Source: Clostridium sp. BSD9I1
Lineage (GTDB): Bacteria; Bacillota; Clostridia; Clostridiales; Clostridiaceae
Assembly: GCF_900185645.1 (NCBI RefSeq)
Contig: NZ_FYAM01000023.1
Location: 1 to 64,000, forward strand
Reading direction: 5' to 3'
DNA: 64,000 bases
Shown in pieces: positions 38,254 through 47,370 of the stretch. The number at the start of each line of letters is the position of its first letter. The first letter of the stretch is position 1. The position numbers were made by a program, and so were the translations under genes. The notes under the pieces are model-generated. The model was not told the DNA's origin. It did no database searches and worked only from the letters and a program-made list of their open reading frames with translations.

Positions 38254-39057
38254 TTATGCTGGGTAGAAGTGCCTAAACCTTCTGGCTTGAGTTTGGGAAA
38301 CAAAGGTGTCATATATTCTGGATAATAGCTTAAAGTTAGGGCGAGCGGCTACATCCATAAAATAAGCAGAGGTTTTGGAGTCTTCTTTTCTATTTTCATT
38401 CAGTGAATTTATAATTTCATCTGCATCTCCTACGCCTATGCCATGACCATAATAGGTCTCATTACCTAGGTCGATGACATTTTCGCCTTGCCATTCAGGG
38501 GTTTCAGGATTCACATCTGGATTTTTGAAATACCTACGATCACCAGGTAAATAATCAGGATATTTTTCGACATAACCTATATGACGAAGTTCTTTATTAA
38601 TGTAGTGCCAATTCATTAAGTGAATTTTAGGAAAAACTTTATTAAATAACTCTTCAGGATATATGCTTAAAAGTGCTTTATAATATATAATTACCATAGC
38701 TGTAGCACATTCAGTAGCATACTCATCTCCATTTTGAAAAATATCCCTAATAGCATCAGAAGCTTTTACTCCATTTTTTAGTAAAAAACCTCCTTCTGGC
38801 GTGAGTTCCCAATACTTAGCATTACATTTAGCATCATCAAAAACTTCAAAGGAGAAATCACTTCTATAAAGTTCCATAGAGGCTTTAATAATATTAATTC
38901 TAAATTTTATTTCAAATTCTAGTTCACTTAATGATGTATATTCGTATTCATTATTGCTTGAATTAAGTATGTTGATAATTTTAGTTGCTATACTATCTGA
39001 TGAGTACTTTTGCATAATATCCTTTGTATCAAGTTTTTTTCCGGAAATTTTAATCAT
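38254..39057 (-). CDS. tgl: Spore-coat protein-glutamine gamma-glutamyltransferase
   Basis: Cross-links spore-coat proteins through Gln-Lys bonds. From the ATG at 39057, which follows GGGAGGAATTTATT, the protein is 267 residues; catalytic Cys117 in EYATECATAMVIIYYKA aligns with Cys116 of Bacillus subtilis Tgl. LPGDRRYFKNPDV, NPETPEWQGENVIDLG and YYGHGIGV are further hallmarks. An in-frame ATG at 39081 is earlier than the ribosome site. It overlaps the upstream gene by 8 bases and is probably made in the mother cell from the sigma-K-like promoter upstream of that gene. Confidence 0.92.
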   Translation of the reverse strand: MIKISGKKLDTKDIMQKYSSDSIATKIINILNSSNNEYEYTSLSELEFEIKFRINIIKASMELYRSDFSFEVFDDAKCNAKYWELTPEGGFLLKNGVKASDAIRDIFQNGDEYATECATAMVIIYYKALLSIYPEELFNKVFPKIHLMNWHYINKELRHIGYVEKYPDYLPGDRRYFKNPDVNPETPEWQGENVIDLGNETYYGHGIGVGDADEIINSLNENRKEDSKTSAYFMDVAARPNFKLLSRIYDTFVSQTQARRFRHFYPA

Positions 39058-39799
39058 AATAAATTCCTCCCATTCTAGCACTTCTTATTTGAGAGTTAAT
39101 GGAGGAATGAATCCAAGTATTCCAAGAGTATAAATTTTGACGATACACGGCATGTGAAAAGCTTGAAAGAAGCTTTTGGAAATCATCATCTAGTTTATTA
39201 AATTGGTCTAAAAGACTGAATTCATATCTAGTTAAAGGAGTTATAGGTTTCCCAGTATCAACGGATATTTTCTTACAAATATATTTAGCAGGATAAACTA
39301 TTGTGTATGGACATGGAGTAGTTGTAAGTTGAAAGCTTTCTCCGGTAAATTTTAAAAATGATTGATTATCTTCTATCCAGTTAGTGAAGCATAAATACTT
39401 ATTAAGATTATCTGTATTTCTGTAGCTATTTATTTCAGGTATAAATGACAAAAGTTCTTCTGCTAACTTAACATCCTTTAAATTTGAAGATTGAAGTTTA
39501 TTGCCAATTAGATTTAGGCTGGATGGTTCTTTGGCCTCAAAAAAGGACCAAATTAAATTATGAGTGAAAAGTCCCTTTCTATGACGTAAAAAAATAGCAT
39601 TTGCCACAGTAGGTAAAATGCTGTTGTCCTTATAATTGCATATCAAAACAGCTGCAATTTTATCAAAAGTTTTATCATAATCTTTGTCAAGTCCAACATA
39701 TTTAGATAATTCATAAAAATTTTTGGTTAAATTCTCAGGAGTATCCTTTAGGTTTATATTATTTAGCAGGGATTTAGAATTTAAAGTCTTTCTAAACAC
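39050..39799 (-). CDS. Hypothetical protein co-transcribed with tgl
   Basis: 249 residues, not recognised. Soluble, helical and without signal or membrane segments. IWSFFEAKEPSSLNLIGNKL and WNTWIHSSINSQIRSARMGG are the most distinctive stretches. Its stop overlaps the tgl start region, so the pair is translationally coupled. The upstream sigma-K-like promoter suggests a role in spore-coat maturation, for example as a Tgl substrate or partner; this is inference from position. Confidence 0.75.
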   Translation of the reverse strand: MFRKTLNSKSLLNNINLKDTPENLTKNFYELSKYVGLDKDYDKTFDKIAAVLICNYKDNSILPTVANAIFLRHRKGLFTHNLIWSFFEAKEPSSLNLIGNKLQSSNLKDVKLAEELLSFIPEINSYRNTDNLNKYLCFTNWIEDNQSFLKFTGESFQLTTTPCPYTIVYPAKYICKKISVDTGKPITPLTRYEFSLLDQFNKLDDDFQKLLSSFSHAVYRQNLYSWNTWIHSSINSQIRSARMGGIYYD

Positions 39800-39828
39800 A
39801 TGTATTCCACCTTTTTAGTATTACAATA

Positions 39829-39857
39829 CATAATATGCAAAAGAGACATAGAGGTGT
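39829..39857 (-). promoter_or_regulatory. Candidate sigma-K promoter of the tgl operon
   Basis: On the minus strand, ACAC, 16 bases, then CATATTAT, fitting the mother-cell sigma-K pattern (AC / CATANNNT). It ends about 30 bases before the start codon at 39799. Confidence 0.4.
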
Positions 39858-40052
39858 ATATGAAAGCCAGATGTAATTCTCTTGATTATAAATGTTAACA
39901 TGTAATGTTGTTATAACTTATGATTAGTAAATAAACAGAATATATCGTAATTTTTACTGGTAAACTAAAAAGTGAAGGTATATAATAAATGGTAGATATG
40001 AGCATGGAACCCGGTAAATAAAAATTTCAAACGAAGTGGAGGAAAACATGAG

Positions 40053-40571
40053 ATGCTTAATTTATTAATGAAAAGAAGAAGTATAAGAAAGTACAAGAAC
40101 ATGGGAATTTCAAAGGACAAGGTAGACAGCTTAATAAAAGCTGCATTATTAGCCCCATCTGCAAAGGGAACAAGACCTTGGGAATTTATTGTGGTAGAAG
40201 ATAAAGAAATGCTTGAAAAGCTAGGGAAGGCTAAGCAGCATGCAAGCGGCTTTATATCAGAAGCACCTCTTGCTATTGTGGTTGTTGCTGATAGTACTAA
40301 AACTGACGTATGGGTAGAGGATACATCAATTGCTTCCACAATAATTCAATTAGAAGCAGAGCATTTAGGATTAGGATCTTGTTGGGTGCAAATAAGAAAT
40401 AGGATGCATGATGAAGATAGTAGTGCTGAAAAATACGTAAAAGAAGTTTTAGGAATACCAGAAAATTATGTAGTAGAATCCATAATATCCATAGGATATA
40501 TAGATGAAGATAAGAAACCTTATGCTGAAGAAGATTTAAAATATGAAAAGATCCATAGAGAAAAGTTTTAG
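40053..40571 (+). CDS. Nitroreductase-family flavoprotein
   Basis: 172 residues. RRSIRKYK near the N-terminus binds FMN phosphate; LAPSAKGTRPWEFIVVED, ASTIIQLEAEHLGLGSCWVQ and VVESIISIGY complete the family pattern. It is short, as in the smaller NADH-dependent reductases. The start at 40053 follows GGAGG by 10 bases; an ATG five bases upstream is out of frame. The physiological acceptor is unknown. Confidence 0.9.
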   Translation: MLNLLMKRRSIRKYKNMGISKDKVDSLIKAALLAPSAKGTRPWEFIVVEDKEMLEKLGKAKQHASGFISEAPLAIVVVADSTKTDVWVEDTSIASTIIQLEAEHLGLGSCWVQIRNRMHDEDSSAEKYVKEVLGIPENYVVESIISIGYIDEDKKPYAEEDLKYEKIHREKF

Positions 40572-40585
40572 GTAAGTTTTAATGA

Positions 40586-40617
40586 TAAGAGGAGAGCTAT
40601 AGTCTCCTCTTATTTTA
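40586..40617. terminator. Bidirectional terminator
   Basis: TAAGAGGAGA / TCTCCTCTTA stem with TTTT on the right and AAAA-like sequence on the left, between two converging genes. Confidence 0.8.
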
Positions 40618-40956
40618 CTTATATCGTATTAATTTTATAGTTAAATTTGGAGGAGAAAATTCAACTTCCGCCTCATCAATCATCATTCCAATTAAGCTTA
40701 ATTGATCAGTGCCTTCATCGCTACCAGCTAATTGCCAATAATATTCTTCGATTTCTCTTTGTCTTTTTAAATTTAAAATTTGTTTTAAATTGCTAATTTC
40801 TTGATTAGAGGACGTAACGTTATATGAGTGAGCAATAATTTCAAAGAAATTTTCTGTGTTAGATAAGGATATATTTAAATTTAAAGCTCCATTTAAAAGA
40901 CAAAAGTCCATTAGTTCCTGAACTATCTTAGAGATTTTTTTTAGCTCGTTTTTCAT
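40615..40956 (-). CDS. Hypothetical protein downstream of the DUF1576 gene
   Basis: 113 residues from the ATG at 40956, which follows AAAGGAGATTAACCTA. An in-frame ATG at 40986 lies inside the upstream gene. Not recognised. KISKIVQELMDFCLLNGALN followed by LNISLSN resembles the dimerisation-helix and first strand of a GHKL ATPase domain, but the ATP-binding boxes are absent. It is coupled to the DUF1576 gene (four bases apart) and probably acts with it. Confidence 0.7.
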   Translation of the reverse strand: MKNELKKISKIVQELMDFCLLNGALNLNISLSNTENFFEIIAHSYNVTSSNQEISNLKQILNLKRQREIEEYYWQLAGSDEGTDQLSLIGMMIDEAEVEFSPPNLTIKLIRYK

Positions 40957-40960
40957 TAGG

Positions 40961-42229
40961 TTAATCTCCTTTCTTAAATGCTTCAATAAGAGGAACTACT
41001 ATTGCAGCAACCACTCCTCCAGAGAAGCCATTATTATATAAATTTAGCCCGCCGTGAACAACTCCAATATTCATAACGACAGAAAGATGAAGAAAACCTG
41101 CTAAAATGCCAGCAAGTGGACCGTAGGCTCCAGCAACAGGGGCTAAGGTTGTTCCAAACAATGCACCTATTATAACAACAGTTGAGCAAGGGTCCCAAAT
41201 TTTTATGTTAGCTGCTATAAATACTCCAATTAAAATAGGTATAGCATTTCTAGGATGTTTTCCAAAAGCTGCAAAACCAACCATTGTTAATATTCCAGCG
41301 GCAATAGGTCCATTTACAATTCCCTTGGATATAATTACATAAACTATACCTATTAAACCCATAATTCCCATATTTACAAATGTTATACCATATCCACAAA
41401 GTTGTGTAAAGTCTGTAACTGTTTTACCAGAATAATGCAGGACATTCTTATATCCTTTAAAGTTTTTGCCGTTTATATAATATCCTAAGAAAATAAGGAG
41501 TATAAAGCAGGAAATGAGAAGCAGCTTTAAAAATGAGTCATATTCAGTTGATAATATTTCTGTTGATTTAATTATTAGACCAAAACCTCTAAGTACAGAG
41601 GTTATTATGGAACCGATGAGGCCTGCTGTAAATCCAATATTATAAAGATTATATCCATCATGGACTTTTATAAGATGTGATGACAGTGGTGTTATTACAA
41701 ATCCTATTAGTATTCCAAATAGTATGCCAATAGGAAGACCTAATTTTATAGATACATGTAATCCAAAGCTTATCTCACTTACTACTGGTGCAAGAGCTGT
41801 ACTAAACATCATTATTACTACTATGTTTTTGAAATTTATTTGTTGGTACTTAACATAGAGATATCCTCCTAAATATATAGGCCAGACATTGAATAAGTTT
41901 TTTCCTATAAATGAAAAGCCCATAATAGTAAATACAGATGCAATTAATGCGCCATTAACTTTTAATTTTAATTTCCATATTATAAAAATGTTTACTAAGG
42001 TTAAAACACCTGCATTTATAAAGGTTGCTCCAATTCCCCCAACTGATATATAATCGGTTAATAGTATGTCTGGACTTACAACTATTCTATAAAGTCCTTT
42101 ACATATGTTTTTAGGGTTATCAAATATAAAAGCTAAGATGATTAGGCATAATGGAAATAAACTAAGTATAGTTAAAACTCTTTCTTTTCCAATATCTATA
42201 GAATCCTTTGTAATTGCGATAACCTCCAA
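40961..42229 (-). CDS. DUF1576 integral membrane protein
   Basis: 422 residues and about 12 membrane segments in two internal repeats: GGIGATFINAGVLTLVNIFI and later YGITFVNMGIMGLIG; LAPVVSEISFGL and TTLAPVAGAYGPLAG. This repeated transporter-like layout matches DUF1576, restricted mainly to Firmicutes, function unknown. The start is TTG at 42229 with GGAGGTG upstream. It forms a two-gene unit with the small protein that follows. Confidence 0.85.
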   Translation of the reverse strand: MEVIAITKDSIDIGKERVLTILSLFPLCLIILAFIFDNPKNICKGLYRIVVSPDILLTDYISVGGIGATFINAGVLTLVNIFIIWKLKLKVNGALIASVFTIMGFSFIGKNLFNVWPIYLGGYLYVKYQQINFKNIVVIMMFSTALAPVVSEISFGLHVSIKLGLPIGILFGILIGFVITPLSSHLIKVHDGYNLYNIGFTAGLIGSIITSVLRGFGLIIKSTEILSTEYDSFLKLLLISCFILLIFLGYYINGKNFKGYKNVLHYSGKTVTDFTQLCGYGITFVNMGIMGLIGIVYVIISKGIVNGPIAAGILTMVGFAAFGKHPRNAIPILIGVFIAANIKIWDPCSTVVIIGALFGTTLAPVAGAYGPLAGILAGFLHLSVVMNIGVVHGGLNLYNNGFSGGVVAAIVVPLIEAFKKGD

Positions 42230-42337
42230 ATGAACACCTCCAATGAAATTTTAAGTGTTCTATAATATTTTGATATTGATTAACTTATGTATACTTTACA
42301 TAAATTTAATAGAATTTCATCAGCCTTAAATTTCCTA

Positions 42338-42365
42338 TTGCAATCTAGATGATATTTGATATAAT
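42338..42365 (+). promoter_or_regulatory. Putative sigma-A promoter of a free-standing transcript
   Basis: TTGCAA, 16-base spacer, TATAAT. No open reading frame with a ribosome site follows before the terminator at 42603, so it probably drives a non-coding RNA. Confidence 0.55.
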
Positions 42366-42371
42366 AATTTC

Positions 42372-42632
42372 ATAAGGTTAATCCCTTATTTCTGAAATAT
42401 TTGTGAAGCTCTTATTTTGAACCTACATTACTTAAAAGGGAGTTCAACATTTAGATGTGAATTGACTCATAAGTCCAATATAAATGGCAAGGTCTATAAA
42501 GCATCTGTGAGGACACCCACCTATCGTAGAGATAGGTGTCAAAATTAGGGCAGCGGTATTTTGGATACTTTCTTTGATTATAATTAGATTATTATATATG
42601 GTAAGAGATGACATTAGTCATCTCTTATTTTT
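42372..42632 (+). ncRNA. Candidate non-coding RNA, possibly 6S RNA
   Basis: A region of about 260 bases between a good promoter and a strong terminator (AAGAGATGAC / GTCATCTCTT, then TTATTTTT, 42603-42632). It contains several local stems: TTGAAC / GTTCAA around 42420-42455, GACT / AGTC near 42470, and CACCTATC / GATAGGTG at 42515-42538. The stretch with GAACCTACATTACTT and GGACACCCACCTATC reminds me of firmicute 6S RNA, but I cannot align it here. If so, it would bind RNA polymerase in stationary phase. A covariance-model search would settle it. Confidence 0.5.
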
Positions 42633-42802
42633 GTATGAATAAAAATCTCCAATTATGTTTCTAATATTAATCACTTAAAAAAGTCTTGGCATTTTTAAGC
42701 TATTGTGGTAATATGACTTTGTAAGATTAAAGCGAAAAGTAGTTTATGTAAGATTAGATTTTAATAGTATTACATATTGTCAAACATAACAAGTTCATAA
42801 AA

Positions 42803-42961
42803 AATCCCGGGGGGGCTGGTGTTGCTGGCTGAGAGTAAGAACGAAATTCTTAGACCCTTTTAACCTGAACTGGATAATTCCAGCGTAGGAAGAGGTTTTA
42901 CATATACATATATTTTGAGGATATAGGTACAAATCTCTTTTGTAGATTTGTACCTTTTTAT
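42803..42961 (+). promoter_or_regulatory. TPP riboswitch (THI box) with terminator
   Basis: Aptamer at about 42803-42894: GGGGGGCTGG, GCTGGCTGAGAG, then ACCCTTTTAACCTGAACTGG and CCAGCGTAGGAAG, the conserved thiamin-pyrophosphate-binding segments. The expression platform is a terminator, AGGTACAAATCT / AGATTTGTACCT followed by TTTTT (42925-42961). With TPP bound, transcription should stop before tenA. Confidence 0.96.
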
Positions 42962-43038
42962 TTTTCTACAGGTCCTTAAAATATTAGTCTTACAAATATT
43001 AAGTGTTACGACTAAAAGGAGCAATGGAGGGAATAATA

Positions 43039-43698
43039 ATGAAACTTTCACAAAGTTTATACAAGAGTGTTGAAGATATTTGGGAATCTTATTACAAACA
43101 TCCTTTTGTAGATGGTATAGGACAAGGAACTTTAGATGTGGACAAATTTAAATTTTACATGATTCAAGATTATATTTATCTTATTGATTATGCGAAAATT
43201 TATGCTCTGGGTATAGTTAAGGCTGATACTGAAGAGGTAATGAAAGGATTTGCCACTATGGTAAATGGAATATTAAATGGTGAAATGAGTATTCATAGAT
43301 CTTATATGAGAAGGCTTGGAATTACTCCGGAGGAAATTAGAGATACAAAGGCATCCCTTGCTAATATTTCCTATACTAATTATATGCTTTCTGTATCTCA
43401 AAGAGGAACTTTGGCAGATCTGACTGTGTCATTATTATCTTGTATGTGGAGTTATTTAGAGATTGGAAGACATTTAAGTAAAATTCCAGGAGCTGTAGAT
43501 CACGAGTTCTATGGAGAATGGATAAGAGGATATATTTCAGAGGATTATATAAAGCTAACTAACTGGGTAATAGACTTAGTAGATGAACTGACAAAAGATC
43601 TACCCAAAAGAGAGCTTGAAAAGCTAGAGGAAATATTTGTGAACACAAGTAAATATGAGTATATGTTTTGGGACATGGCTTATAACAAGGAGATGTAA
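43039..43698 (+). CDS. tenA: TenA-family aminopyrimidine aminohydrolase (thiaminase II)
   Basis: Releases the aminohydroxymethyl pyrimidine from thiamin breakdown products for salvage. From the ATG at 43039, which follows GGAGGGAATAATA, it has 219 residues. Nucleophile Cys135 is in SLLSCMWSYLEIG; EFYGEWIRGY and MFWDMAY supply the other pocket residues. An in-frame ATG at 43003 lies before the ribosome site. It is the first gene after the TPP riboswitch, five bases before the transporter ATPase, which supports a salvage role for imported pyrimidine precursors. Confidence 0.95.
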   Translation: MKLSQSLYKSVEDIWESYYKHPFVDGIGQGTLDVDKFKFYMIQDYIYLIDYAKIYALGIVKADTEEVMKGFATMVNGILNGEMSIHRSYMRRLGITPEEIRDTKASLANISYTNYMLSVSQRGTLADLTVSLLSCMWSYLEIGRHLSKIPGAVDHEFYGEWIRGYISEDYIKLTNWVIDLVDELTKDLPKRELEKLEEIFVNTSKYEYMFWDMAYNKEM

Positions 43699-43703
43699 TT
43701 AGT

Positions 43704-44456
43704 ATGTTAGAGTTTTCTAATGTGAACTTTAAATATGAAAATGATTCAAAGACCCTTATAGAAAATCTAAGCTTTAAAATAAATAAAGGAGACTTTGTAA
43801 GTATAATAGGACCTAGTGGTTGTGGTAAAAGCACAATCTTTAGATTGATTTCAAAACTTGAAAAAGCTTCTAGCGGAGATATTTTATTAGGTGATAATAA
43901 TATTAAAGATTTACATGGACATATAGGGTACATGCCTCAACGAGATTTATTAATACCTTGGAGAACGATTCTAGAAAATGCTTCATTACCCCTGGAAGTA
44001 GGTTCTAGAAATGTTAAAGAAGCTAGACAAAAGGCAGAGGAATATTTAAAGATTTTTGGCCTAAATGAGTATAAAGATAAACATCCAAAGGATTTATCAG
44101 GAGGAATGAGGCAAAGGGTTTCTTTTATCAGAACACTACTAACAGGATCAGAGGTAATGCTTCTAGACGAGCCTTTTAGTGCCTTAGATGCTATAACAAA
44201 GGTTTCTATGCAGGAATGGCTTCTAAGTCAATGGATTAATCTAAAAAAGACTATCTTGTTTATAACTCATGACGTAGAAGAAGCTTTATTTTTATCTAAT
44301 AGGATATTTGTGATATCAGAAAAGCCTATTGTAAGGGTAAAGGAAGTTATAGTTCCCCTTAATTATCCAAGAGATAGACATGCTTTAAGCAATAGGGAAA
44401 TACTTGAGATAAAAGAAGAACTTATAAATGAATTAAAGCAGAGGGTAGAGTTATGA
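43704..44456 (+). CDS. thiZ: ABC transporter ATP-binding protein, thiamin-precursor importer
   Basis: 250 residues of the SsuB/TauB/ThiZ group. Walker A is GPSGCGKS (36-43), signature LSGGMRQR, Walker B MLLDEPFSALD, switch His in FITHDVEEA. It energises import of a thiamin pyrimidine precursor such as formylaminopyrimidine, inferred from the riboswitch and tenA. Its end overlaps the permease start by four bases (ATGA). Confidence 0.9.
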   Translation: MLEFSNVNFKYENDSKTLIENLSFKINKGDFVSIIGPSGCGKSTIFRLISKLEKASSGDILLGDNNIKDLHGHIGYMPQRDLLIPWRTILENASLPLEVGSRNVKEARQKAEEYLKIFGLNEYKDKHPKDLSGGMRQRVSFIRTLLTGSEVMLLDEPFSALDAITKVSMQEWLLSQWINLKKTILFITHDVEEALFLSNRIFVISEKPIVRVKEVIVPLNYPRDRHALSNREILEIKEELINELKQRVEL

Positions 44457-45196
44457 AGAAATATAAATCATCAGCAATTGTAGGAATTTTCTTTTTTATT
44501 ACCTGGGAAATTATTGCACGATATATAAATGCAATGTTTATACTTCCATCTCCTACTAAAGTTTTAATGAAAACTTGGGAACTTAGGGAGCCGCTTTTTT
44601 TAGTCCATCTTCCTGCTACGATGCTAGTTACTTTCATAGGACTTTTAATATCGATAGTTTTAGGAGTTATGCTAGCTATAGCTATGAGTTTAAATAAAAG
44701 AATTGAAGAAGCAATATATCCTATTTTAGTAATAACGCAAACTATACCGATAACCGCATTAGCACCGATATTTGTACTTTGGTTTGGATACAGCATTTGG
44801 AGTAAAGTTGTAGTAACTATACTTATTACCTTTTTTCCTATAGTTGTAAATACTTATGATGGCTTCCGTTCTACTAAAAGGGAAATGGAAGAGCTTTTGG
44901 TAACCTTTGGGGCAAGTAAAAAGGAGATTTTTATTAAGTTGAAATTTCCTCATGCACTACCATACTTCTTTTCTGCACTAAAAATAGCTGTACCTTTAAG
45001 CGTAATAGGTGCTGCAATTGGAGAATGGCTTGGAGCTCAATCGGGACTTGGATATTTTAGTAAAAGAATGATGACTCAATTAGATGGTGCGGCAGTTTTT
45101 GCTCCAATAATGATTTTATCTCTTGTAGCAATAGTTTTAGTTTGGGTAATTAATATTTTAGAAAATAAAATAATAGGGGATTTTTATAGAGAATAA
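44453..45196 (+). CDS. thiX: ABC transporter permease, thiamin-precursor importer
   Basis: 247 residues with six membrane segments, of the SsuC/TauC type. The coupling EAA loop is EELLVTFGASKKEIFIKLKFPHA in shortened form, EELLVTFGASKKEIFIKLKF. FILPSPTKVLMKTWEL near the N-terminus and AIGEWLGAQSGLGYF near the C-terminus are family features. It is translationally coupled to thiZ. Substrate assignment comes from the riboswitch and partner genes. Confidence 0.9.
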   Translation: MKKYKSSAIVGIFFFITWEIIARYINAMFILPSPTKVLMKTWELREPLFLVHLPATMLVTFIGLLISIVLGVMLAIAMSLNKRIEEAIYPILVITQTIPITALAPIFVLWFGYSIWSKVVVTILITFFPIVVNTYDGFRSTKREMEELLVTFGASKKEIFIKLKFPHALPYFFSALKIAVPLSVIGAAIGEWLGAQSGLGYFSKRMMTQLDGAAVFAPIMILSLVAIVLVWVINILENKIIGDFYRE

Positions 45197-45282
45197 CCTT
45201 TATTTTTATATTAAGGTATCTTGAAAAAGTAATCAGTTAGGATGATAACTTATTTTTAAGAGCCTAAAAGGAGGAGTAAATT

Positions 45283-46293
45283 ATGAAAAAGTTAAAGTAT
45301 TTATCATTATTATTAGCATTTTTACTTTTAGTAATGACTGGATGTAGCAGTAAACAATCTAATCAAAATGAGGCAAATAAGCTAGAAGAGGTGGATTTGG
45401 TACTTGATTGGTATCCAAATGCAGTACATAGCTTCATATATGCAGCTATAGAAAAGGGATATTTTAAAGAGGAAGGATTAAATGTAAATATTAAATTTCC
45501 ATCTAATCCTACAGATCCACTATCACTACCAGCAGCAGGAAAAGCAACGGTTGGAATATACTATCAACCTGATGTTATAATTGCAAGAGCTAATGAAAAG
45601 GTACCTGTAAAATCTATTGGATCTATAGTGCAATCACCTCTAAATGTAATAATAGCTTTAAAAGAAAAGGGGATAAATTCTCCTAAGGACCTATCAGGGA
45701 GAACTATAGGATTTTCAGGGAATCCATTAAATACAGAATATGTTAAAACAATGGTAAAAGAAGATGGGGGAGACCCAAATTCAGTAAAGGTAATAGACGT
45801 AGGATTTGAGCTTTTATCTGCAATGATTACAAAAAAAGTTGATGCAACAACTGGGGGACTTATAAATCATGAGGTTCCTGTTATGAAACATGAAGGACAT
45901 GAAATAAATTATTTCGATCCATCTAAGTATGGAGTACCTAACTATTATGAATTACTTTTTGTTACAAGTGATAATACATTAAAAGAAAAGCCTGAAACTT
46001 TAAAGAAATTTATGAAGGCATGCAAAAAAGGATTTAATTTTACGAAGGAAAATCCAGATGAGGCATTAAGTATATTATTAAAGAATCAACAAAAGGATAA
46101 TTTCCCTCTTATAGAAGCGGTAGAAAAGGAAAGTATGAATACTTTACTTCCAAAGATGGAATTAAAAGATAGTCCATTTTCGACTCAAGATAAGAAAGTT
46201 TGGGAAGACAATATGAATTGGTTATATGAAAAGGGAATGCTTAAAGAAAAGGTAAAAGCAGAGGACTTTTATGTAGACTTACTTTCTAAATAG
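45283..46293 (+). CDS. thiY: Thi5/NMT1-like substrate-binding lipoprotein, thiamin-precursor importer
   Basis: 336 residues. Lipoprotein signal with lipobox VMTGC (Cys near 21). The NMT1/THI5-like domain begins VDLVLDWYPNAVHSFIYAA, with the typical Trp-Tyr-Pro-Asn; GRTIGFSGNPLNTEYVKT and ATTGGLINHEVPVMKHEGHE line the pyrimidine pocket in relatives. The ATG follows AAAGGAGGAGTAAATT. It is the last gene of tenA-thiZXY and is followed by a very strong terminator. Confidence 0.92.
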   Translation: MKKLKYLSLLLAFLLLVMTGCSSKQSNQNEANKLEEVDLVLDWYPNAVHSFIYAAIEKGYFKEEGLNVNIKFPSNPTDPLSLPAAGKATVGIYYQPDVIIARANEKVPVKSIGSIVQSPLNVIIALKEKGINSPKDLSGRTIGFSGNPLNTEYVKTMVKEDGGDPNSVKVIDVGFELLSAMITKKVDATTGGLINHEVPVMKHEGHEINYFDPSKYGVPNYYELLFVTSDNTLKEKPETLKKFMKACKKGFNFTKENPDEALSILLKNQQKDNFPLIEAVEKESMNTLLPKMELKDSPFSTQDKKVWEDNMNWLYEKGMLKEKVKAEDFYVDLLSK

Positions 46294-46304
46294 TATATAT
46301 AATT

Positions 46305-46356
46305 AACAAGCAGTAAGTAGTATATATAATATATAACTACTTACTGCTTGTTTTTA
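46305..46356. terminator. Terminator of the tenA-thiZXY operon
   Basis: 17-base perfect stem, AACAAGCAGTAAGTAGT and its complement, with a 14-base AT loop and a TTTTT tail. A-rich flanks allow function in both directions for the converging gene. Confidence 0.92.
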
Positions 46357-46677
46357 TTAAAAGGTATTTTGTGTGTGCTGAATACTTATCCAAGCGTCCT
46401 GTGGTAAGCTTACAAGTATGCAGCTTACTGCAGAAATGAAAAGTATTAGTAGTATTAAAAAGATACTAATACCTTTTATCTTAAATCTTTCTGATGAAAA
46501 AAGGCACATAGAATTAGAAATTAAAAGTTCTGTACCTAACAATATTAAAAGTACTGGCCACCATTTAAGAAAGATTACAAGGGTTAGTATATCTTGAGAA
46601 GGAGATAAAAAAAGAACAATGCCTAGAAATATACAAGATATTCCTAAGGTAAAAGATCCTGTTGTCCATTGGCGCAT
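46357..46677 (-). CDS. Small membrane protein, 106 residues
   Basis: About three hydrophobic segments. The N-terminus GSFTLGISCIFLGIVLFLSP and WWPVLLILLGTELLI resemble the LiaF/DUF5668-type transmembrane domain, seen in many small envelope-stress proteins. No extra domain is present. It overlaps the preceding gene by 34 bases, so translation is probably coupled. Its function is not known. Confidence 0.72.
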   Translation of the reverse strand: MRQWTTGSFTLGISCIFLGIVLFLSPSQDILTLVIFLKWWPVLLILLGTELLISNSMCLFSSERFKIKGISIFLILLILFISAVSCILVSLPQDAWISIQHTQNTF

Positions 46678-47144
46678 GGCTTATCTCCTCCAGTTTTTTT
46701 AGATTTTTTACCTGATAGAAGCTTTATTCCAATACCTATACATAAGATAGAAGCTATTGAAGTTCTTATATAATTTTCAATTCTCATGTCTAGATATATG
46801 TTTAACGCAGGAAATACTACTCTGTTTATCATAGATAAAATCCCAATTACTATAAGTCCATAAGCTATTAACTTTACTTCATCACCTTTACATACAAAGT
46901 TGATGCCTTCATCTTCTGCAATAGGTTTATCAGACATTAATTGCTTTCGAACATCAAATATACTAAAAAACCAAATTATTGGAACTAAAAACATAGTAAA
47001 GGAAATACGAAGCCAGTCACTTAACCCAATTATTAAGAAAAACGATGCCATAATTTGAATTCCTTTTCGCTGCAGCCCTATATACATGTGACCAGCCCCA
47101 GGCATTAATGAAAATAGCATTGCTAAAGATTTATTGTTTTGCAT
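46644..47144 (-). CDS. Membrane protein with TM2-like N-terminus, 166 residues
   Basis: Four to five membrane segments. MLFSLMPGAGHMYIGLQRKG is the kind of Gly-rich hairpin found in TM2-domain proteins. The C-terminus is lysine-rich and cytoplasmic (SGKKSKKTGGDK). The start follows AAGGAGTTGTTAAA. It is the first gene of a two-gene unit. The role is unknown; the pairing with a LiaF-like protein suggests envelope sensing, by inference only. Confidence 0.75.
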   Translation of the reverse strand: MQNNKSLAMLFSLMPGAGHMYIGLQRKGIQIMASFFLIIGLSDWLRISFTMFLVPIIWFFSIFDVRKQLMSDKPIAEDEGINFVCKGDEVKLIAYGLIVIGILSMINRVVFPALNIYLDMRIENYIRTSIASILCIGIGIKLLSGKKSKKTGGDKPCANGQQDLLP

Positions 47145-47370
47145 TTTAACAACTCCTTAAAATTTTCTTTCTAATAAATACTATAAGACTTAATTCTTAA
47201 ATAAAAGAAAATATAAATATTAAAAATTTCTTAAGTTTATTCAGTATAAGCTTGGAGAAGCAATTAATTAGAATTATTATATATAATAAAATTAATGGTA
47301 TATTAATGTAATTGATAATAATATTTTGTGGTAAACTAAAAGTATAAATTAACTAAGGGGGCATTAAGAA

